Assembly: GCF_954871325.1 (NCBI RefSeq)
Contig: NC_088775.1
Coordinates: 47,717,561-47,781,560 of the forward strand
DNA from: Gordionus sp. m RMFG-2023
Taxonomy: Eukaryota > Nematomorpha > Gordioida > Chordodea > Parachordodidae
Direction of reading: 5' to 3'
DNA: 64,000 nt
Shown: positions 24,132 through 37,130 of the stretch, in pieces
How the letters are laid out: each line of letters opens with the position of its first letter
Numbering within the stretch: position 1 is the first letter of the stretch
The notes under the pieces: model-generated
Seen by the model: the letters and a program-made list of their open reading frames with translations, nothing else
Told to the model about the DNA's origin: nothing
Database searches by the model: none
Translations under genes and position numbers: made by a program

Positions 24132-25931
24132 CAGAGACCTGCAGGCCCGGCCCTAAACTTAAATATACCCGGGCCGGGCCTAAAGAATTTTTTTTTAATA
24201 TATCTGGGCCGGGCCTAAGATCCGGGCCGGGCCTTAATATTTTTTATAAAAATTTTTACATTATGTGTTTATGGTTATAAGATTATATTATAGTTATGAT
24301 TAATATAATATTGGGTGATGGTTAACACTACCTAACAACCCACAGATCGATCTAATTATTAATTTCCTGCAAATTTATTCAAAGTATTAATATATTTTTT
24401 TATAATTCATATCTAAATTTTTACAACATATTTTACCAAAACAATCAAATAAAGGAATATCTTAAATAAGCCCCAATATTCAAGTATTATTAATATATTT
24501 TTTTATAATTCATATCTAAATTTTTAGAATATATTTTACCAAAGGAATATCACTTCTTAAAGTTTGTAATACCTTTCAAAGCGAAAAGGAGAAATAAAAT
24601 TGATTTTACTTAATATAAAGCATTTTTTAATTGAAAAATTTGTTTTACACAAGTATCATTTTATTTCTCTTTTTCTCTGTCCCAAATTCAAGCAATTACG
24701 TATGTAGTCAGGGACAGATCGCAAAATGACGGAAAACTATATAAAAGATTATATTAAATTACAAGAGGCTCAGGAAGTAAATGAAATACCATCGACCAGT
24801 CAAATTACGACTGTTGTTAAACAAACTGAATCGTTTTATGACAAATAGGGCGATGGTAATTCTGGTAATATGTCAATACCCGATGATGAATATTATAATT
24901 ACATAAATAAAAAAATAGATGAAACATTTAAGGTGGATAATTTGTTAGAGTGGTGGGCGGCTCATCAAAGCGAATTTCCAATTTTAGCAAAATTGGCAAA
25001 ACGGGTATTGGCAATTCCTGCTTCAAGTGCAAGCTGTGAGCGGAATTTTTCCACTACTGGGAGAATTCTTGAAGAAAGAAGAAGTAATCTTCAACCTGAA
25101 AAGGTAGATATGCTTCTCTTTCTTCATGATATTTGTGAATTTTTAATATCTTTCTTGAGTATAGGGTTTCGTCAATCATGCTGGTTTTTTACTTTGCAAA
25201 CTGTCAAATATTTATTGCATTTATTATATTTACCTTGAGTCATGAAAGTTTTTAATCCAACATTTTTCATTATTTTTTTTTACAATATTATATAATACAA
25301 TTATCTTCTTTTGTTAAAAATTTATATTATAAAATAAATTATATTTATATTGTGCAATAGATTATATTTTCAAACTATTTATTATACATGCATTTTTTTA
25401 AATAGCTATTTATTTTTATTTTATAAATTAAATAGTAAATTAAATACAATATATTATATTCTCAAAATATTTTCCATTTTTATAAATTAAATATTAGTTT
25501 TTTTTTTAAATGTAATATAAAATATAGTATATGACAAATATTATTACCATTTTTATGAATATTAGTTTTATTTTTATAAATGCAATATAAAATATAATAT
25601 ATGCTCAAAATATCCATTTTTATAAATAACAGTTTTATAATTTTTATAAATTCAATATAATATTCTCAAAATATTAGCTTTTTACATGTATTTTTTAAAT
25701 AATAAGCGATAATACTCGCTGAAAAATATGGTAAAATACCTCATAGGTGAATTTTTGTATATACCAGGTCGAATATAATTTTAAAAAATTTCGAGCCGGG
25801 CCTGAAATTTTTTTTTAAAAAATATCCGGGCCGGGCCGTAAAAATTTTTTTTTAAAATATCCGGGCCGGGCCGGATCAAAAAAATTTAAAACCGGGCCGG
25901 GCCGTGCAAATGGTACCTCTGCAGGTCTCTG
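24132..25931 (+). mobile_element. hAT-family transposon, 1.8 kb, exact TSD
   Basis: Ends CAGAGACCTGCAG / CTGCAGGTCTCTG are perfect 13-bp inverted repeats, flanked by ATATTTTT at 24124-24131 and 25932-25939. Both subterminal regions carry several copies of GGGCCGGGCC followed by an A/T run, on opposite strands. A transposase C-terminus is encoded inside, but much of the usual 2-kb gene is missing, so it is internally deleted. It inserted into a tandem-array unit. A shorter relative lies at 41011-41376. Confidence 0.95.
24726..25238 (+). pseudogene. hAT transposase, C-terminal (dimerisation) part
   Basis: One frame from ATG at 24726 with a single TAG at 24846-24848, then open to 25238. After the TAG it reads LLEWWAAHQSEFPILAKLAK, RVLAIPASSASCERNFSTTG and RRSNLQPEKVDMLLFLHD, a well-preserved hATC domain: W-W, P-x-L-A-x-x-A, and the S-x-x-x-E-R-x-F-S signature. 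The BED finger and catalytic core are absent. The tail after LFLHD (to 25238) does not look conserved. It belongs to the hAT at 24132-25931. Confidence 0.85.
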
Positions 25932-27150
25932 ATATTTTTACTCATTTGCTTCAAAAAAAATTCAAAAGTTTAAAAATAACGCATTTGACAATTGTCACTT
26001 CTATGGTACATCTTCACTGAAATCTTATTAACATGGTTATAATATATGTTTTTACCCATTTGCTTTAAAAAAGTTTAAAGATAAAGATTATGACAAATGT
26101 CACTTTTCTATGGTCCATCTTTCTCAAAAATCTATATTTAACATGTTTAAAATTTATATTTTTAAAAAAGTTTAAAAATAACGATTATGACAATTACATT
26201 AATTCTATAGTTAAAGCCAATACGTAATGTTTAACTACAAAACACGTAAGATAGTTCTTTAGCATATATTATTATTTTTCCCTTAATTACTCAGAATCAA
26301 AACTACTTAAAGTAATTTTTAATAATTTCCCGAAAGATGATTTTGTTAAATAAAAATTTTAATTTTCTTCGAATTGAATTGTTTATAAAATATAATATAT
26401 TGCTCAGAAATATTTACTATTTATTTTATTTAAGTGTATAAGCATGTTTTTTTGAGTTTTCAAATTAATCATTATTCTGTGTCATAATAATAAAATAATT
26501 CTGAGAAAATTTGAAAAAATTACTTAGCAAAACCTTTTATGATTTTTAAAAATAATCTGAGAAATCAGCAAAAATTCTTAGTGAAAAATATTTAAACATT
26601 TCAAAATATTTGTTCAAATTTACTTTTAATGACATACCGCACATTTTAATTATGTTGGGAGAGGGGTGAATTTATTGGGGTAAAAACCTTAGCCAAATAT
26701 ATTCTCCATACTTACAAGTCAACTATGCGTGAGAAGAGCCCAGAAAGATATTGATTAATTAATTTTTTATCATATCAGATAAAGGTTACATGCTTACTTA
26801 ATAGACAATAAGTGACAAAAGATCCATGAAACATTTCGCATTTATGATTTAAGGGACTTTGTGAGTAAATTAATATTCAATATGTTGTTTTCCTTTAAAT
26901 AAATGCATTTGTAATATATTTATTGTTTCGCGATAATGACTTCCCGCAAAAACATTCACGGTAAAGGGTTTAGGTTAAAACTTTCGCTAAAATGGATTCG
27001 CTGTAATGAATTCGCGATTAAGGTTTCGCGGTAATAAATTGGCTATAAATGTCTCGCGTAAAAAATTCGCGGAACTGGTTCCGCGATATTACCTCCGCTA
27101 TAAAATTCCTTGGCGGTAAACGACATTCGCGATAAAAGTTTTGCTGAATT

Positions 27151-28375
27151 GACCTGATACATAAATTAAAAGCTGTTGATTTTTATTTCCCAACTCTAAG
27201 TGTTCTTTCTGCCTACTACAAAATTTATTAACATAAAAAAGAGGTCAAATGCTAGCAGGCAATTCATAATTTCCTCTATTAATGTGGACTCCACCCTCTG
27301 AGGCACTGGAAAAAGGACTAATTTTTTGTTATTGTTTAATGAAAAGTTTTATTTTTATCTATATAAATAAAATATAATTTAAATTATTCAATAATATTTT
27401 TTAAAAAAAGTAGTATCCTTCCCCAGCCATATCAGGAGGTGTAGCAATTTTTTAAAAAATGATTAAATAAAGTGAAACGTTGCCTTGATTGTACTTTTAC
27501 TTATTAAATATGGTTTAATCATTAAAATTAATAATTTTATCTAAAAATATAATAACTTATCATTTTTTAAATTTTAATGATAAAATAATAAATTCATATA
27601 TGATTAACTCCTGTTTCAAATATAAATATTATATAACTTGCAGTAAATTGGAATGATTATAAATATAAATTTTAATATTTTCGTCGTTTCCGATGACGAA
27701 GTAGCTTGTGCAGGTAGCATAAATATGATATTCAAATGATTTTAAAAATGCATCGTACCCCTCCAAGAATTAAAATCTCTAGGAAAAAATACATAAACTA
27801 ATTACAGGTTCTTAGAAAATCATTTAGGCATAGTTATTTAACTTAGATAGCCAAGCTCACTAACCACCATTCATACCTTTTATTTACCTAATTTCAATTG
27901 GTTTTTTTATACGACTGCTGTTCTTGTAGGACAAAGACATGGATTGCTTCTTTCGCCTATATAAAAATCTGACATTTTTCAAATCTTGCAATAAGATACC
28001 TGATTGAATATTAATAATATGGTAGCCATGTTAACAATAATAATAATGCACCCCAAAGGAATAAATCCTATGTAATAAAAGAGAATTATGCAGAATCAAT
28101 TTTTTTGGTGTTACATTGGCTTGATGGTATAAAGCTTTCACTGCCCTGATGCAGTCTATGATATCGGCAAAAAATGAAAAATATTGGCTGATACCATAAC
28201 CTGAGTATCATGCCAATGCTCAATCGCAGTGGATGCCAATATGGTTAAAATAAGCACTAATTTTAAAAAGAAAAATGTAATAATGTATAAGAAAACTTTA
28301 TTTACATTGAAAGAAAAAAATAGTTTTTGAAAGAAATATATATTAATATATTCTTTAATTTAAATCAAATATTAG
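27151..28375. other. Intron 3, last part: no recognised feature
   Basis: AT-rich intron. About 28110-28260 is less AT-rich and has repeated forms of GGCTGATACCATAA and CCAATAT, but I cannot assign it. Confidence 0.4.
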
Positions 28376-28513
28376 AATCCACCAGATTGGAGTGAATTAC
28401 TTATATACTTCCGCGGCTCTGAATTGCAAAATTATTTCACAAAAATCTTGGAAGATAATTTGAAAGCCATTATTAAGCCACAATATGTAGATCAAATACC
28501 TAAGGCTGTTCAA
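28376..28513 (+). CDS. ABCE1: ABCE1 exon 4
   Basis: Acceptor ATATTAG; reads [20 protein letters not shown], then [20 protein letters not shown] and IPKAVQ. Phase 0 at both ends (46 codons), donor GTAAAA. Matches the human segment around [18 protein letters not shown]. Confidence 0.95.
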
Positions 28514-28609
28514 GTAAAATTGTTTCTTTTACAATTTCATTTTTTTCTTCTCCATTTTTTCTTTTCACACTTAAGTTTATTTTTTGTTTCTTTACTTTTA
28601 ATACAAAAG

Positions 28610-28869
28610 GGAACAGTTCAGGAGTTATTGGACAAAAAGGACACCAAAAAAAACCAAAATGAAGTGTGTAATAGACTAGATCTTACTGGCAAAATTAAAG
28701 AGCGGAAGATTGATGAATTATCTGGTGGCGAACTTCAGAGATTTGCTATTGCCATGGTCTGTGTGCAAAAGGCCGAAATTTACATGTTTGATGAACCTTC
28801 CAGTTACTTGGATGTCAAGCAAAGACTGAACGCAGCCATAGCTATAAGAGAACTGCTGCATGACTCCAA
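28610..28869 (+). CDS. ABCE1: ABCE1 exon 5: NBD1 signature and Walker B
   Basis: After a 96-bp pyrimidine-rich intron. Reads [11 protein letters not shown], then [10 protein letters not shown], then [18 protein letters not shown] and [10 protein letters not shown]. Ends in phase 2 at donor GTAAAA. The open frame that starts upstream at 28424 runs through the intron by chance. Confidence 0.95.
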
Positions 28870-29093
28870 GTAAAATACAGGAAAATAAAACAGGATAGAA
28901 AGAATTAAATTTATATTTTATACAAACTTCTTATTTATTAGGATGTAAATAGTAGTGTTTTTGATTTTTGGAAGAGATAGAATAGAAGAAAGAAAATACA
29001 AAAAAAATAGAAAGTGAGAAATGAAAATTACCGGGATGGAATAGGCGAATAAAGTGTTCCTTATTGCTCATATATACTTGTATTTTTTTTTAA

Positions 29094-29363
<270 letters not shown>

Positions 29364-29369
29364 TAAAAC

Positions 29370-31055
29370 TAGTGCTGCAAGGTACGTCGTTACTAATGGC
29401 GTTACCTTTTTTGAAGAAAAGGTACTCCATTCATTACCTTCTTCTAGAGGTAACGGTAAGGCGTTTCTTTTTTAAGTAACGGTAACGCAAAATGTTACTC
29501 GTTACTTCAAATTGTTCTTAAAAAATATGAGAAAACATATTTTATTATATTATAAAATTTATTTTTTTAAATTTTATAAATAATTTAAGCCTAGTTTTTA
29601 ATTCACATTAACCACTAAATTCCTTCATTTTTATTTTAAATTTTCAGTCAAGATGTTAATCCAATTAATATTGAATCATTCAATCTATGTAAATTTATAT
29701 TCTTATTAAAATTATAATTTATTTTATAAAGAATATTTTGTTATTGTACATTTTCTTAAGATGAATGATAAGGACTGCCTTGGCTTTAATATGAAACATT
29801 TTTTACACCAATGAAGAAATAAGGGTACAATAAATGTAAGTTGTGTCCCAACTTATATATTTTTTATACCTCAATTGTGGAATAAACTTGGGCATCCTCC
29901 AAACTGCAGCCATTTTTAAGGAAAAAATGGGATATTTGATTAAACTGGTTATATTAGGATGGAACTCTTTTTATAACTCCCTGAAATTAATATAATCTTC
30001 AAGGAGAATGGCAACTAATTTGACGAATCTTGTGATAAATTCAAATTACAGAGATTTTCAGATAATGACAAGCCGTTCATAGATGAATATTGTATGGCTA
30101 TGTATATATGATTTTATAGGTTATGGAACCTGTTCCTACGGTTCTTTCAATTTTAGAGAGAGAAGAAAATTGCATTTGAGTTTACTCCCACGTTAACTAT
30201 TATAATGTTAAAAAAATGGCTTTGAAGAATTTTATTTTGTAAGCCACTTATTAACGCAATTCTGCAAGACAAAGATAAAAGGTTTACAGTTGAAATATTG
30301 TTCTCAATTTATTTTGATAATATTTTATTTCAATTGAATATATATTATTAGCAATAATTCACCCGCTATTAATCAGAATGTCCCTCGTAAAATTAGACGT
30401 CAGCAAAGGAAGGGAACTTGTACTTATTTCCTGTTTAAAAAAAGATCTTGACAAAGAAAAGGCAGGCTTAATTCCTTTAAAAAAACAACATACGTACAGA
30501 TTATTTCGTAATAAAGATTAAAAAAATTAGATGAGGATCTAATAAAGATTTTTTTGACGATGAACTAAACCTATTTCAAAATAAAGATTGTTCTTGAATT
30601 TTTAATAAATTCTCTCAATTAAAATTTATATTTATCCAATACAATATAACCCTTCCATCCTCTGCACCAGTTAATGTGTTTAGCACAGCGAAAGCTGTGT
30701 TTAGCGCTAAACCCTCTTTCTTATTTGATCAATTTTAAAAATCAATTGAAGTTTAAGATAAATAAAAAATTATATTAAAAATATATCTTATAATATATTA
30801 TTGTTGTATTTTATTTGTAAATTACATATAAAAAAAAATTATTATAAAATATATCTTATTATATATTTTTTTTGCATAATTTTATTTTTATTATATATAG
30901 GGGGAATTTTTTTTTATATATAATATTTAATTTTTTAAGTAACGAGTAACCCATTACTTTTTTAAATAGTCAGTAACGCGTCCTTAAGGTAACGGTAACG
31001 CGTTTATTTTTTTCGGACAACCGTTTCTTTTTTTGAAGTAACGTTTACAGCACTA
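29370..31055 (+). mobile_element. hAT-family transposon, 1.7 kb, exact TSD
   Basis: Ends TAGTGCTGCAAGG and, inverted, TAGTGCTGTAAACG; flanking 8 bp CTTAAAAC occur at 29362-29369 and 31056-31063. Both subterminal regions carry repeated GTAACGGTAACG/GTTACT motifs in opposite orientation. Inside, + strand scraps such as DEYCMAMY, MEPVPTVLSILEREENCI and a K-x-x-LKNF-like piece resemble a decayed hAT transposase. The element lies in ABCE1 intron 6. Confidence 0.92.
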
Positions 31056-31063
31056 CTTAAAAC

Positions 31064-31800
31064 ATACATAATAACTAGGGTTTAGAATAGGAATCTGAAA
31101 CCCTCGGAACTTGAACCCTTTTTTAAAATTTGCTGGAACCGGAGAACCCATTGTAAAGTTTCCAATAACCAGGTTAACAAGAATGCACATGATTTATTTG
31201 CATGTTTCTTAAAATGTTGTGTGATTCAAACTTGGAACCCTCCGAACTACTCTATTTAAGAACCGCGTTCCAAGCTGATAATAAACTATATTTTATAAAT
31301 ATATATAATTTTGTAAAATGCTATTATTTTTTAGTTCCATGGCTAAAATTATTCTTAAAAAGTAAGGACTGTTTTATTGTGTTGTAGACGTGAAATAAAA
31401 TGTAAAATAAAGTAATTAATTTAAAAAATAAAACATGTAAATAAATTAAAAATTTAAGTTGATATTCGTAAATTAATGATATTTAAAATGAAGTTTTAAT
31501 AGATATTCGAATTTGGAAAATATAGATTTAATAGATATTCGTAATTTGATGATATTTAAAATAAAATAAGAAAATTAAATTTTTTTAGAATAAATAGAAA
31601 TATTCATAAATATTGAAATTATATAATATAAACTTGATGATAATAACAAACTATTCTCAAATTGTGATAACTTAATAAATACCACGATGATGTTATGATG
31701 TCTTAAATCAACACCTGAATGGTTTTGATACACATAACCAAGTCGATGATCGTGATAGTATTAAAAGATATTAATGCCACTTATTGACATACAAACAAGA
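31064..31800. other. Intron 6: AT-rich, no recognised gene
   Basis: Contains two CCCTCGGAAC / CCCTCCGAAC-type motifs near 31101 and 31238, possibly remnants of a repeat end; nothing else. Confidence 0.35.
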
Positions 31801-31814
31801 TCGATAAACAACAA

Positions 31815-32160
31815 ATCAACCCGACTACTAATTCGCGATAACAAACCACGACGAAATTTATTTGCTATAAGAAATCGACGATCGCGAAAAATAAATATAG
31901 GATTCTCAGAGAGGGGAATATTGTAGACGTGAAATAAAATGTAAAATAAAATAATAGATTAATTAAAATATTAATTAAAATATTAATTAAAATATAATTA
32001 AAATAATTATAATATTTGAGTGACCTCTTATATAATATAATGCGATTTCTACATATAACCTTTTATAAATATATCGCGATTTCTACTTATGACCTTTTAT
32101 AAATATATCGCGATTTTTACATAAAACCTTTTATAAAATATATCGCGAATTTTACTAACT
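31815..32160. repeat. CGCGA motif cluster with a 35-bp tandem repeat
   Basis: TTCGCGATAA and ATCGCGAA forms near 31830-31885. Then four units of about 35 bp from 32035 to 32155 (ATATCGCGATTTCTAC followed by CCTTTTATAAAT). The core motif is the same as in the ends at 20.6 and 27.1 kb, so this may be a solo, rearranged end of that family. Confidence 0.6.
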
Positions 32161-34232
32161 TATTAAACTTTTTAGACATGTTGTAATATAATGTAAATTA
32201 ATCTTTTTTTATCAGTTTTTATCTTGGCCTGCCACCGTGTCTCTTTATCATATTGATAGATTTTTTTTTCACAAATTTTGAAATATTAGTAAAACTAAAA
32301 TATAAGTAAATAAATAAAACTTTATTTAATCTTTATAAAATTAGAAGACTTTTTATAAAAATCTAACAAATGATGACAATAAAATTTAAAAAATTGGGAT
32401 TTTTCTCTCTTTTCAGATTATGATTAGATTTTTAAGAAAGGTGCCAACAAGCCTGATAATATAAATCTTCTATTTATTATAAGAGAAAATGTATTAAAAT
32501 AATTTGTAAAGATTAAATCTAAAAAATAGGTAAACCCTAGAATGACAATTTTTTAAAAATATGTAATAAAAAATCGCAATCTAACTAACTTACAATTTTT
32601 ATTTATACTCATATATTATAAAAATATTTTTAAAATTTGCCTTGAAAAATTATTTAACTAACCTTTAGAGGGTTGAGTAAATTGTTATTCGCGCACATAT
32701 AAAAAATATCTACCTAGATCATCTCCCATCGTTTAAAAAAGTCACATACTACCAAACACCTCCTCATCTTGTATAATAATAAATTATATTATATAAGATT
32801 TTATCGTTAAAATCTTTTTAAAAACGAATTTTTCAGCTTTTAATCCAAAGCCTGTTTTCAAATTTAGATTGGGCCTGGGCAAAAGTAAAAATCATTGATT
32901 CTACAAGTTGAAACCTACGAGTTAATTGAAGATTGATTATGTTTGCATTATCAATCACCAACGAAGATTATATTTTAGGATCTCCATTGCTCAAAATTCG
33001 AGATATTTTGGGAGGCGAAACCATTATTTTACTAAACGTTCCTGATTTGTTTTGTTTTTTAATTTTTAATACCAGGTTTGCCAGTCATTATTCGACACAA
33101 TATTCAATACATTCATAGATTTTGTGATTGAAATTAATATATCCTTTTTTTCTATTATACTTTTTAATTTGTAAGTTCTTTTATATTTGTAAAATGTTTG
33201 AAATTCATTTTTTTAAAAATAAAAATATGAAGTTATAATATATTATTAACTTAAACGTTTGTATTTGGATCAAAAATAAATAAAAAGAATTTTGAATGTA
33301 AAATCATAATTTACAATATAATTGTTTTCATGCAGCAGCTATTCGTCCTTTATACCATGTGAGTGCATAATTCGGCGGGAATTGTTTTCATGCAGCTAAT
33401 CGTCTTTCCGTCAACTTGCACTAAGCGGTTTCCCCTGTTCTTCACCATGTAGCATTTGGGGATCAGAAGTAGCGCTATTTAATGAGTGAATTGTAAATTA
33501 AATTAACAAATATCAAAACTTGATATACGAGGGTTCAGATAAGAAATGCTATTGATAATTAAGTCTTTTTATTATTCTTTAACTAATGATTTTGCAAGAA
33601 TTTTATATATGTGTTTTTCAGTTAAATTTAATTATATATAATAAAAAACAAATATATAATAGTTTATGTTAATCGAAAGCAAAATATTTTGTAGCTATAA
33701 AACGAATTCGAATACTATTAAGAAATCGATAAAATTAATGTATAATACTACATTTAATAAATATAATATTACTACACTATTCCTCTTTAATATGAATAAA
33801 AATATCGCATATATATGACAGTATATATAATTTTATATGGTTAAGGTTTTGGTATTAGAAATCCAATCTTAAAAAAAATAATTTAAATACACTGGTCGTA
33901 ACCGAATTCCACTTAGCTGAGCAGGTTTTTCATTTTGTTGCAGAAAAGTGAAGGTCTGCGGGATATTTTAGAAAAGGTCGGGTGACCTTTCTTCCTGACA
34001 TTGGCTCCTAAAGAGTGATGGGGATGGATATATAACAAAAAACTGTTTTATGATGATTGAATAGAATATGACACATAAATGCAAATATGTATTCTTGAAA
34101 ACTGTATAATAAATAATAAGAAAGAAAAGTATGCCAAAATAATCAGGGTATTTTATTAAGAACCTCAGAAAGAAAGAAAAATAAACACAAGGATAAAATG
34201 AAAAAAACATGTAATATATTATTTATAATAAG
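32161..34232. other. Intron 6, last part: mostly featureless
   Basis: AT-rich. A less AT-rich patch at 33320-33480 contains ATTGTTTTCATGCAGC twice (about 33321 and 33380). The open frames at 32933 and 33968 have no family resemblance. Confidence 0.4.
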
Positions 34233-34385
34233 GAATCAACATATTTTTGGACGGATTTGTGCCCACCGAAAATCTCCGCTTCCGAGAGGTGTCATTAACA
34301 TTCAAAGTCGCAGAAACTGCTTCGAAGGAGGAAATCAAACGCATGAGACATTATTCCTACCCCAACATGTTCAAGAAGATGGGAG
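34233..34385 (+). CDS. ABCE1: ABCE1 exon 7: hinge region
   Basis: Acceptor TAATAAG; reads [20 protein letters not shown], then [20 protein letters not shown] and YPNMFKKMG. This is the linker between the nucleotide-binding domains. Ends in phase 1 at donor GTTTTA. Confidence 0.95.
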
Positions 34386-35620
34386 GTTTTAAAAAATAAT
34401 GCTTGATTTGTATTTATTTTATATTTTCCCTTTTATTATTTTATATTTCCATTTTTTTGAAAGAAAAAAAGATGTGCACCCCTCCCCCCCCCCTTTCGTG
34501 CGAAAAGATTCCGCCTGTAGTCCCAAAATTTATTTTTTATGAGTGATATTAAAATGATTGTTCTTAAAAATTACTCCCCGATTTGAGGTTCAGTTTTATA
34601 AAATCTCGCACCACCAAATTTAGAAGTATTGTATATAATATAATTGGGTTATTGTTATATTTTTAGTCATTTACTAGAATGTAGCTGATTAAAAAACGGC
34701 TATTTTAGTCGATATATTTCCCCAGCCTTTTTTTGAAAATATAACTTAATTCGCACTTCAATGCTTTGTGGATATATTTTGACACGCGTCGGTACAAATA
34801 TCTTAATTATAAATTATATATAAATAGAAAAAAAATAATTAAAGTATTTATTTATAAGCGTTGATATTATGTATTAGTTTTTATAAACGGCGATATTGTA
34901 ATTAATTTTAAAAGAAAGAAAAGATTATTATCAATTATTCATGTTTCTTTATGTTTTAAAAAGAGGAAAATTATTAATATTCATTTTTTATGATGAATTA
35001 AGATTTTGGCTAATATTACGCAAGAGCAAGATTTCGTTAATATATGCTCAAATCTTTCTGCTATCCGTGAGCAAAATCTCCAGTTTTGCATAATATTTTT
35101 TGGCTGTGATATTGGGTTAGCCATTTTTAAAATCGAGCCTTAAAAACACTAATATAAGTTTCGTTATGAATATGGAAAGTTTAATTATAAAAAATATGTT
35201 ACAAAAACAACTTACCATTCCTTTTCATTTGGTTAAAAAAGACACCTACCTCAATGCTTAATGGCATAAAAATGGGGGATTTTTTAAAAATTTTATTAAT
35301 TGTTTTAAGATTAAAAAAATCAGACATGAAATGAGAAATTATAATTGATAAAAATCTTAGTTTTCTATATGTTGATAATATAGAGAAATCAAACTATTTT
35401 TTAATATGTGTTATATTCCATATTAAATCAACCAAAAAAAACTGGATTCACAACCCGACCTTCATCGATTTTTTTTAAAAATTTGTATGTTGGTATGGTA
35501 CCATATACACCTTTTCAAATCGGCTTACTTTTTGATATATGCTCATCATTAAAAACGTCAAAATTTGAAAATACACATTTAATTTTTAATATCTCAAAAA
35601 ATAATTAACTTTTTTTCATC
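34386..35620. other. Intron 7, first part: no recognised feature
   Basis: AT-rich, with a C run at about 34478-34492 next to TTTCGTGCGAAAAG, possibly one end of a small element. No gene. Confidence 0.4.
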
Positions 35621-35629
35621 TTCAAACGC

Positions 35630-37130
35630 TTTCGTAATTCCTTCCTCGTCAAACGCCAGGATCTTCCACCTTTACACAACTAATTTTATTAATCATCTCT
35701 TCAGTCAGAAGTTTTTCCATATAGGTCTTCCAGACTTAATTCCGTTACAATTACCATTTTCCATTTCTATTTTTCAGACACTTCACGTTTATTACATCCT
35801 GTCGCATTTTTGCGATCTGGAATATATTTTCCCTTCTTTCCTCACTCCATGTCTTTTGCAAACCCCTGCCTTTGATATTTTGGCATTTTCGCTATTAATT
35901 TGTTGGTATTTCTCTTCGCCTTGTTATAAATCTCTTTATCACTATTTTCTTTACTATTATACCATTTTTTGAACCACCTCCTTTTCTCGTCCTCAGCTTT
36001 CGCTACCTCCGAATTCCACCACCATGTCTCCTTGAGTCTAGGCCGTCCTTTTGTCCATCCACATACATCCTCAGTTGTCTCAACCATGCTTGCTTCATGG
36101 CTTCCCATTTGTCATTTATCCCAGATGCTTGTGCAACCTCCGCCTATCTTATAGCGAATGTCTTACTGAATTGACATATAGCGCTCTACTCCTTCAATTT
36201 ACAAACTTTTTAGCCTGACGCCTTTAAAAGTAAGATATATAACTAGTCAGTGCTGCTCAATTCATTCCTCCCCCGCTATCGCTTTCACATTTTTTACTAT
36301 TATTACATCTCCTCACTAACAAGTAATTCGCTGCACTTTTAGCACTGCCCGATTTGTAAGTCACCAGATTCTCTGTATCTTTTTAAACATTGCACATCAA
36401 ACAATCATACATATCATCACCAAAATCCAAAATTCTCTCCTTCGGGATTTCTTGTACCTAAACGAAATCCCCATGCACTCCCTCATAGCCCACACTACCT
36501 ACCTCCAGATGTCAATTCAAATACCAGCTAGGATAATTCCCTCTTCATTTGCCAGCATCGATGTCGCCCCATATATACTGTCCCAAAATATATCTTTCTC
36601 TTCTTCACTTCCAACCTGAGGAGCATATGCTGAGATAATATTGCATAGCTTTCCTAAAGATTATTTTGTTGTTCATTATCCAGCTATCTAATCTTCTTAG
36701 TTCTATTAGTTTGTCCACCAATTTCTCTGCAACAAATACCCCAACGCCAGTTTTGCCATCATTCAACTCTTACCACTAATAGACTGATTTCTCCACATAT
36801 TAGGTCGATTATGGGCATCATATATCTAGTTTTACTAATCGTGACTCCGTTAGATTTTCCATCTTTTATGTTGTTGCAGGCCGATGAGAACACAAGGTAC
36901 TTTAGGCGGTACCCCTCCCATGCTTGGTTGTAATCATTAGGGAATTTTGAGCAGGTTTTTTACAATATATCCTTCCTAACATCAACTCCTTTAAGTGACT
37001 TTTACACCCCGTTGAAAGGAGAGATATCAATTCTAAACCCGGACCCCAGGGAACATCTAAAATCTACTAGAAGACGTTGTCATTCCTCCGCCGTGTTGAA
37101 GCTGAAGGTAGGATTTTGGGGGAGAGTTAT
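35630..37130 (-). mobile_element. RTE-type LINE fragment: endonuclease and linker
   Basis: On the - strand, 36108-35842 reads VETTEDVCGWTKGRPRLKET, then WWWNSEVAKAEDEKRRWFKK, the typical linker between endonuclease and reverse transcriptase of RTE-like LINEs. Upstream on the same strand, near 36780-36530, is GVGVFVAEKLVDK, then LRRLDSWIMNNKII and a decayed FGTVYMG stretch, part of the AP endonuclease. The 5' end is probably near 37130. Interrupted repeatedly. Near 36150-36180, TTATAGCGAATG...CTGAATTGACA resembles the CGCGA element end. Confidence 0.7.

Larger units (their letters stand above)
24059..26220 (-). repeat. Tandem array, GACAATTGTC unit (- orientation), split by a hAT
   Basis: Inverted partner of the array at 21061-22330. 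About three to four units remain, at 24059-24131 and 25932-26220. The interruption is the hAT at 24132-25931; the unit reads on across its target duplication (ATATTTTT). Confidence 0.8.
20630..27150. mobile_element. Element with CGCGA-rich inverted ends (composite, 6.5 kb)
   Basis: The left end TCAATTCAGCGAAACTTTTA and the right end TAAAAGTTTTGCTGAATTGA are inverted copies with one mismatch. Within about 250 bp of each end a short motif, close to TTCGCGATAA, recurs about every 20 bp (20655-20880; 26925-27130), opposite in orientation on the two sides. CG dinucleotides are otherwise rare here. A possible imperfect target repeat is TAAATTAAAGGCT / TAAATTAAAAGCT just outside. The interior holds the array pair and a hAT. 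No transposase for the outer ends was recognised; superfamily unassigned. Confidence 0.65.

Noticed and set aside
28424-28873. A single 149-codon gene.
   Set aside because: It joins ABCE1 exons 4 and 5 through a stop-free 96-bp intron; the intron translation is hydrophobic noise absent from the family.
32933-33118. A possible extra ABCE1 exon.
   Set aside because: The translation does not match the family, and exon phases already agree without it.
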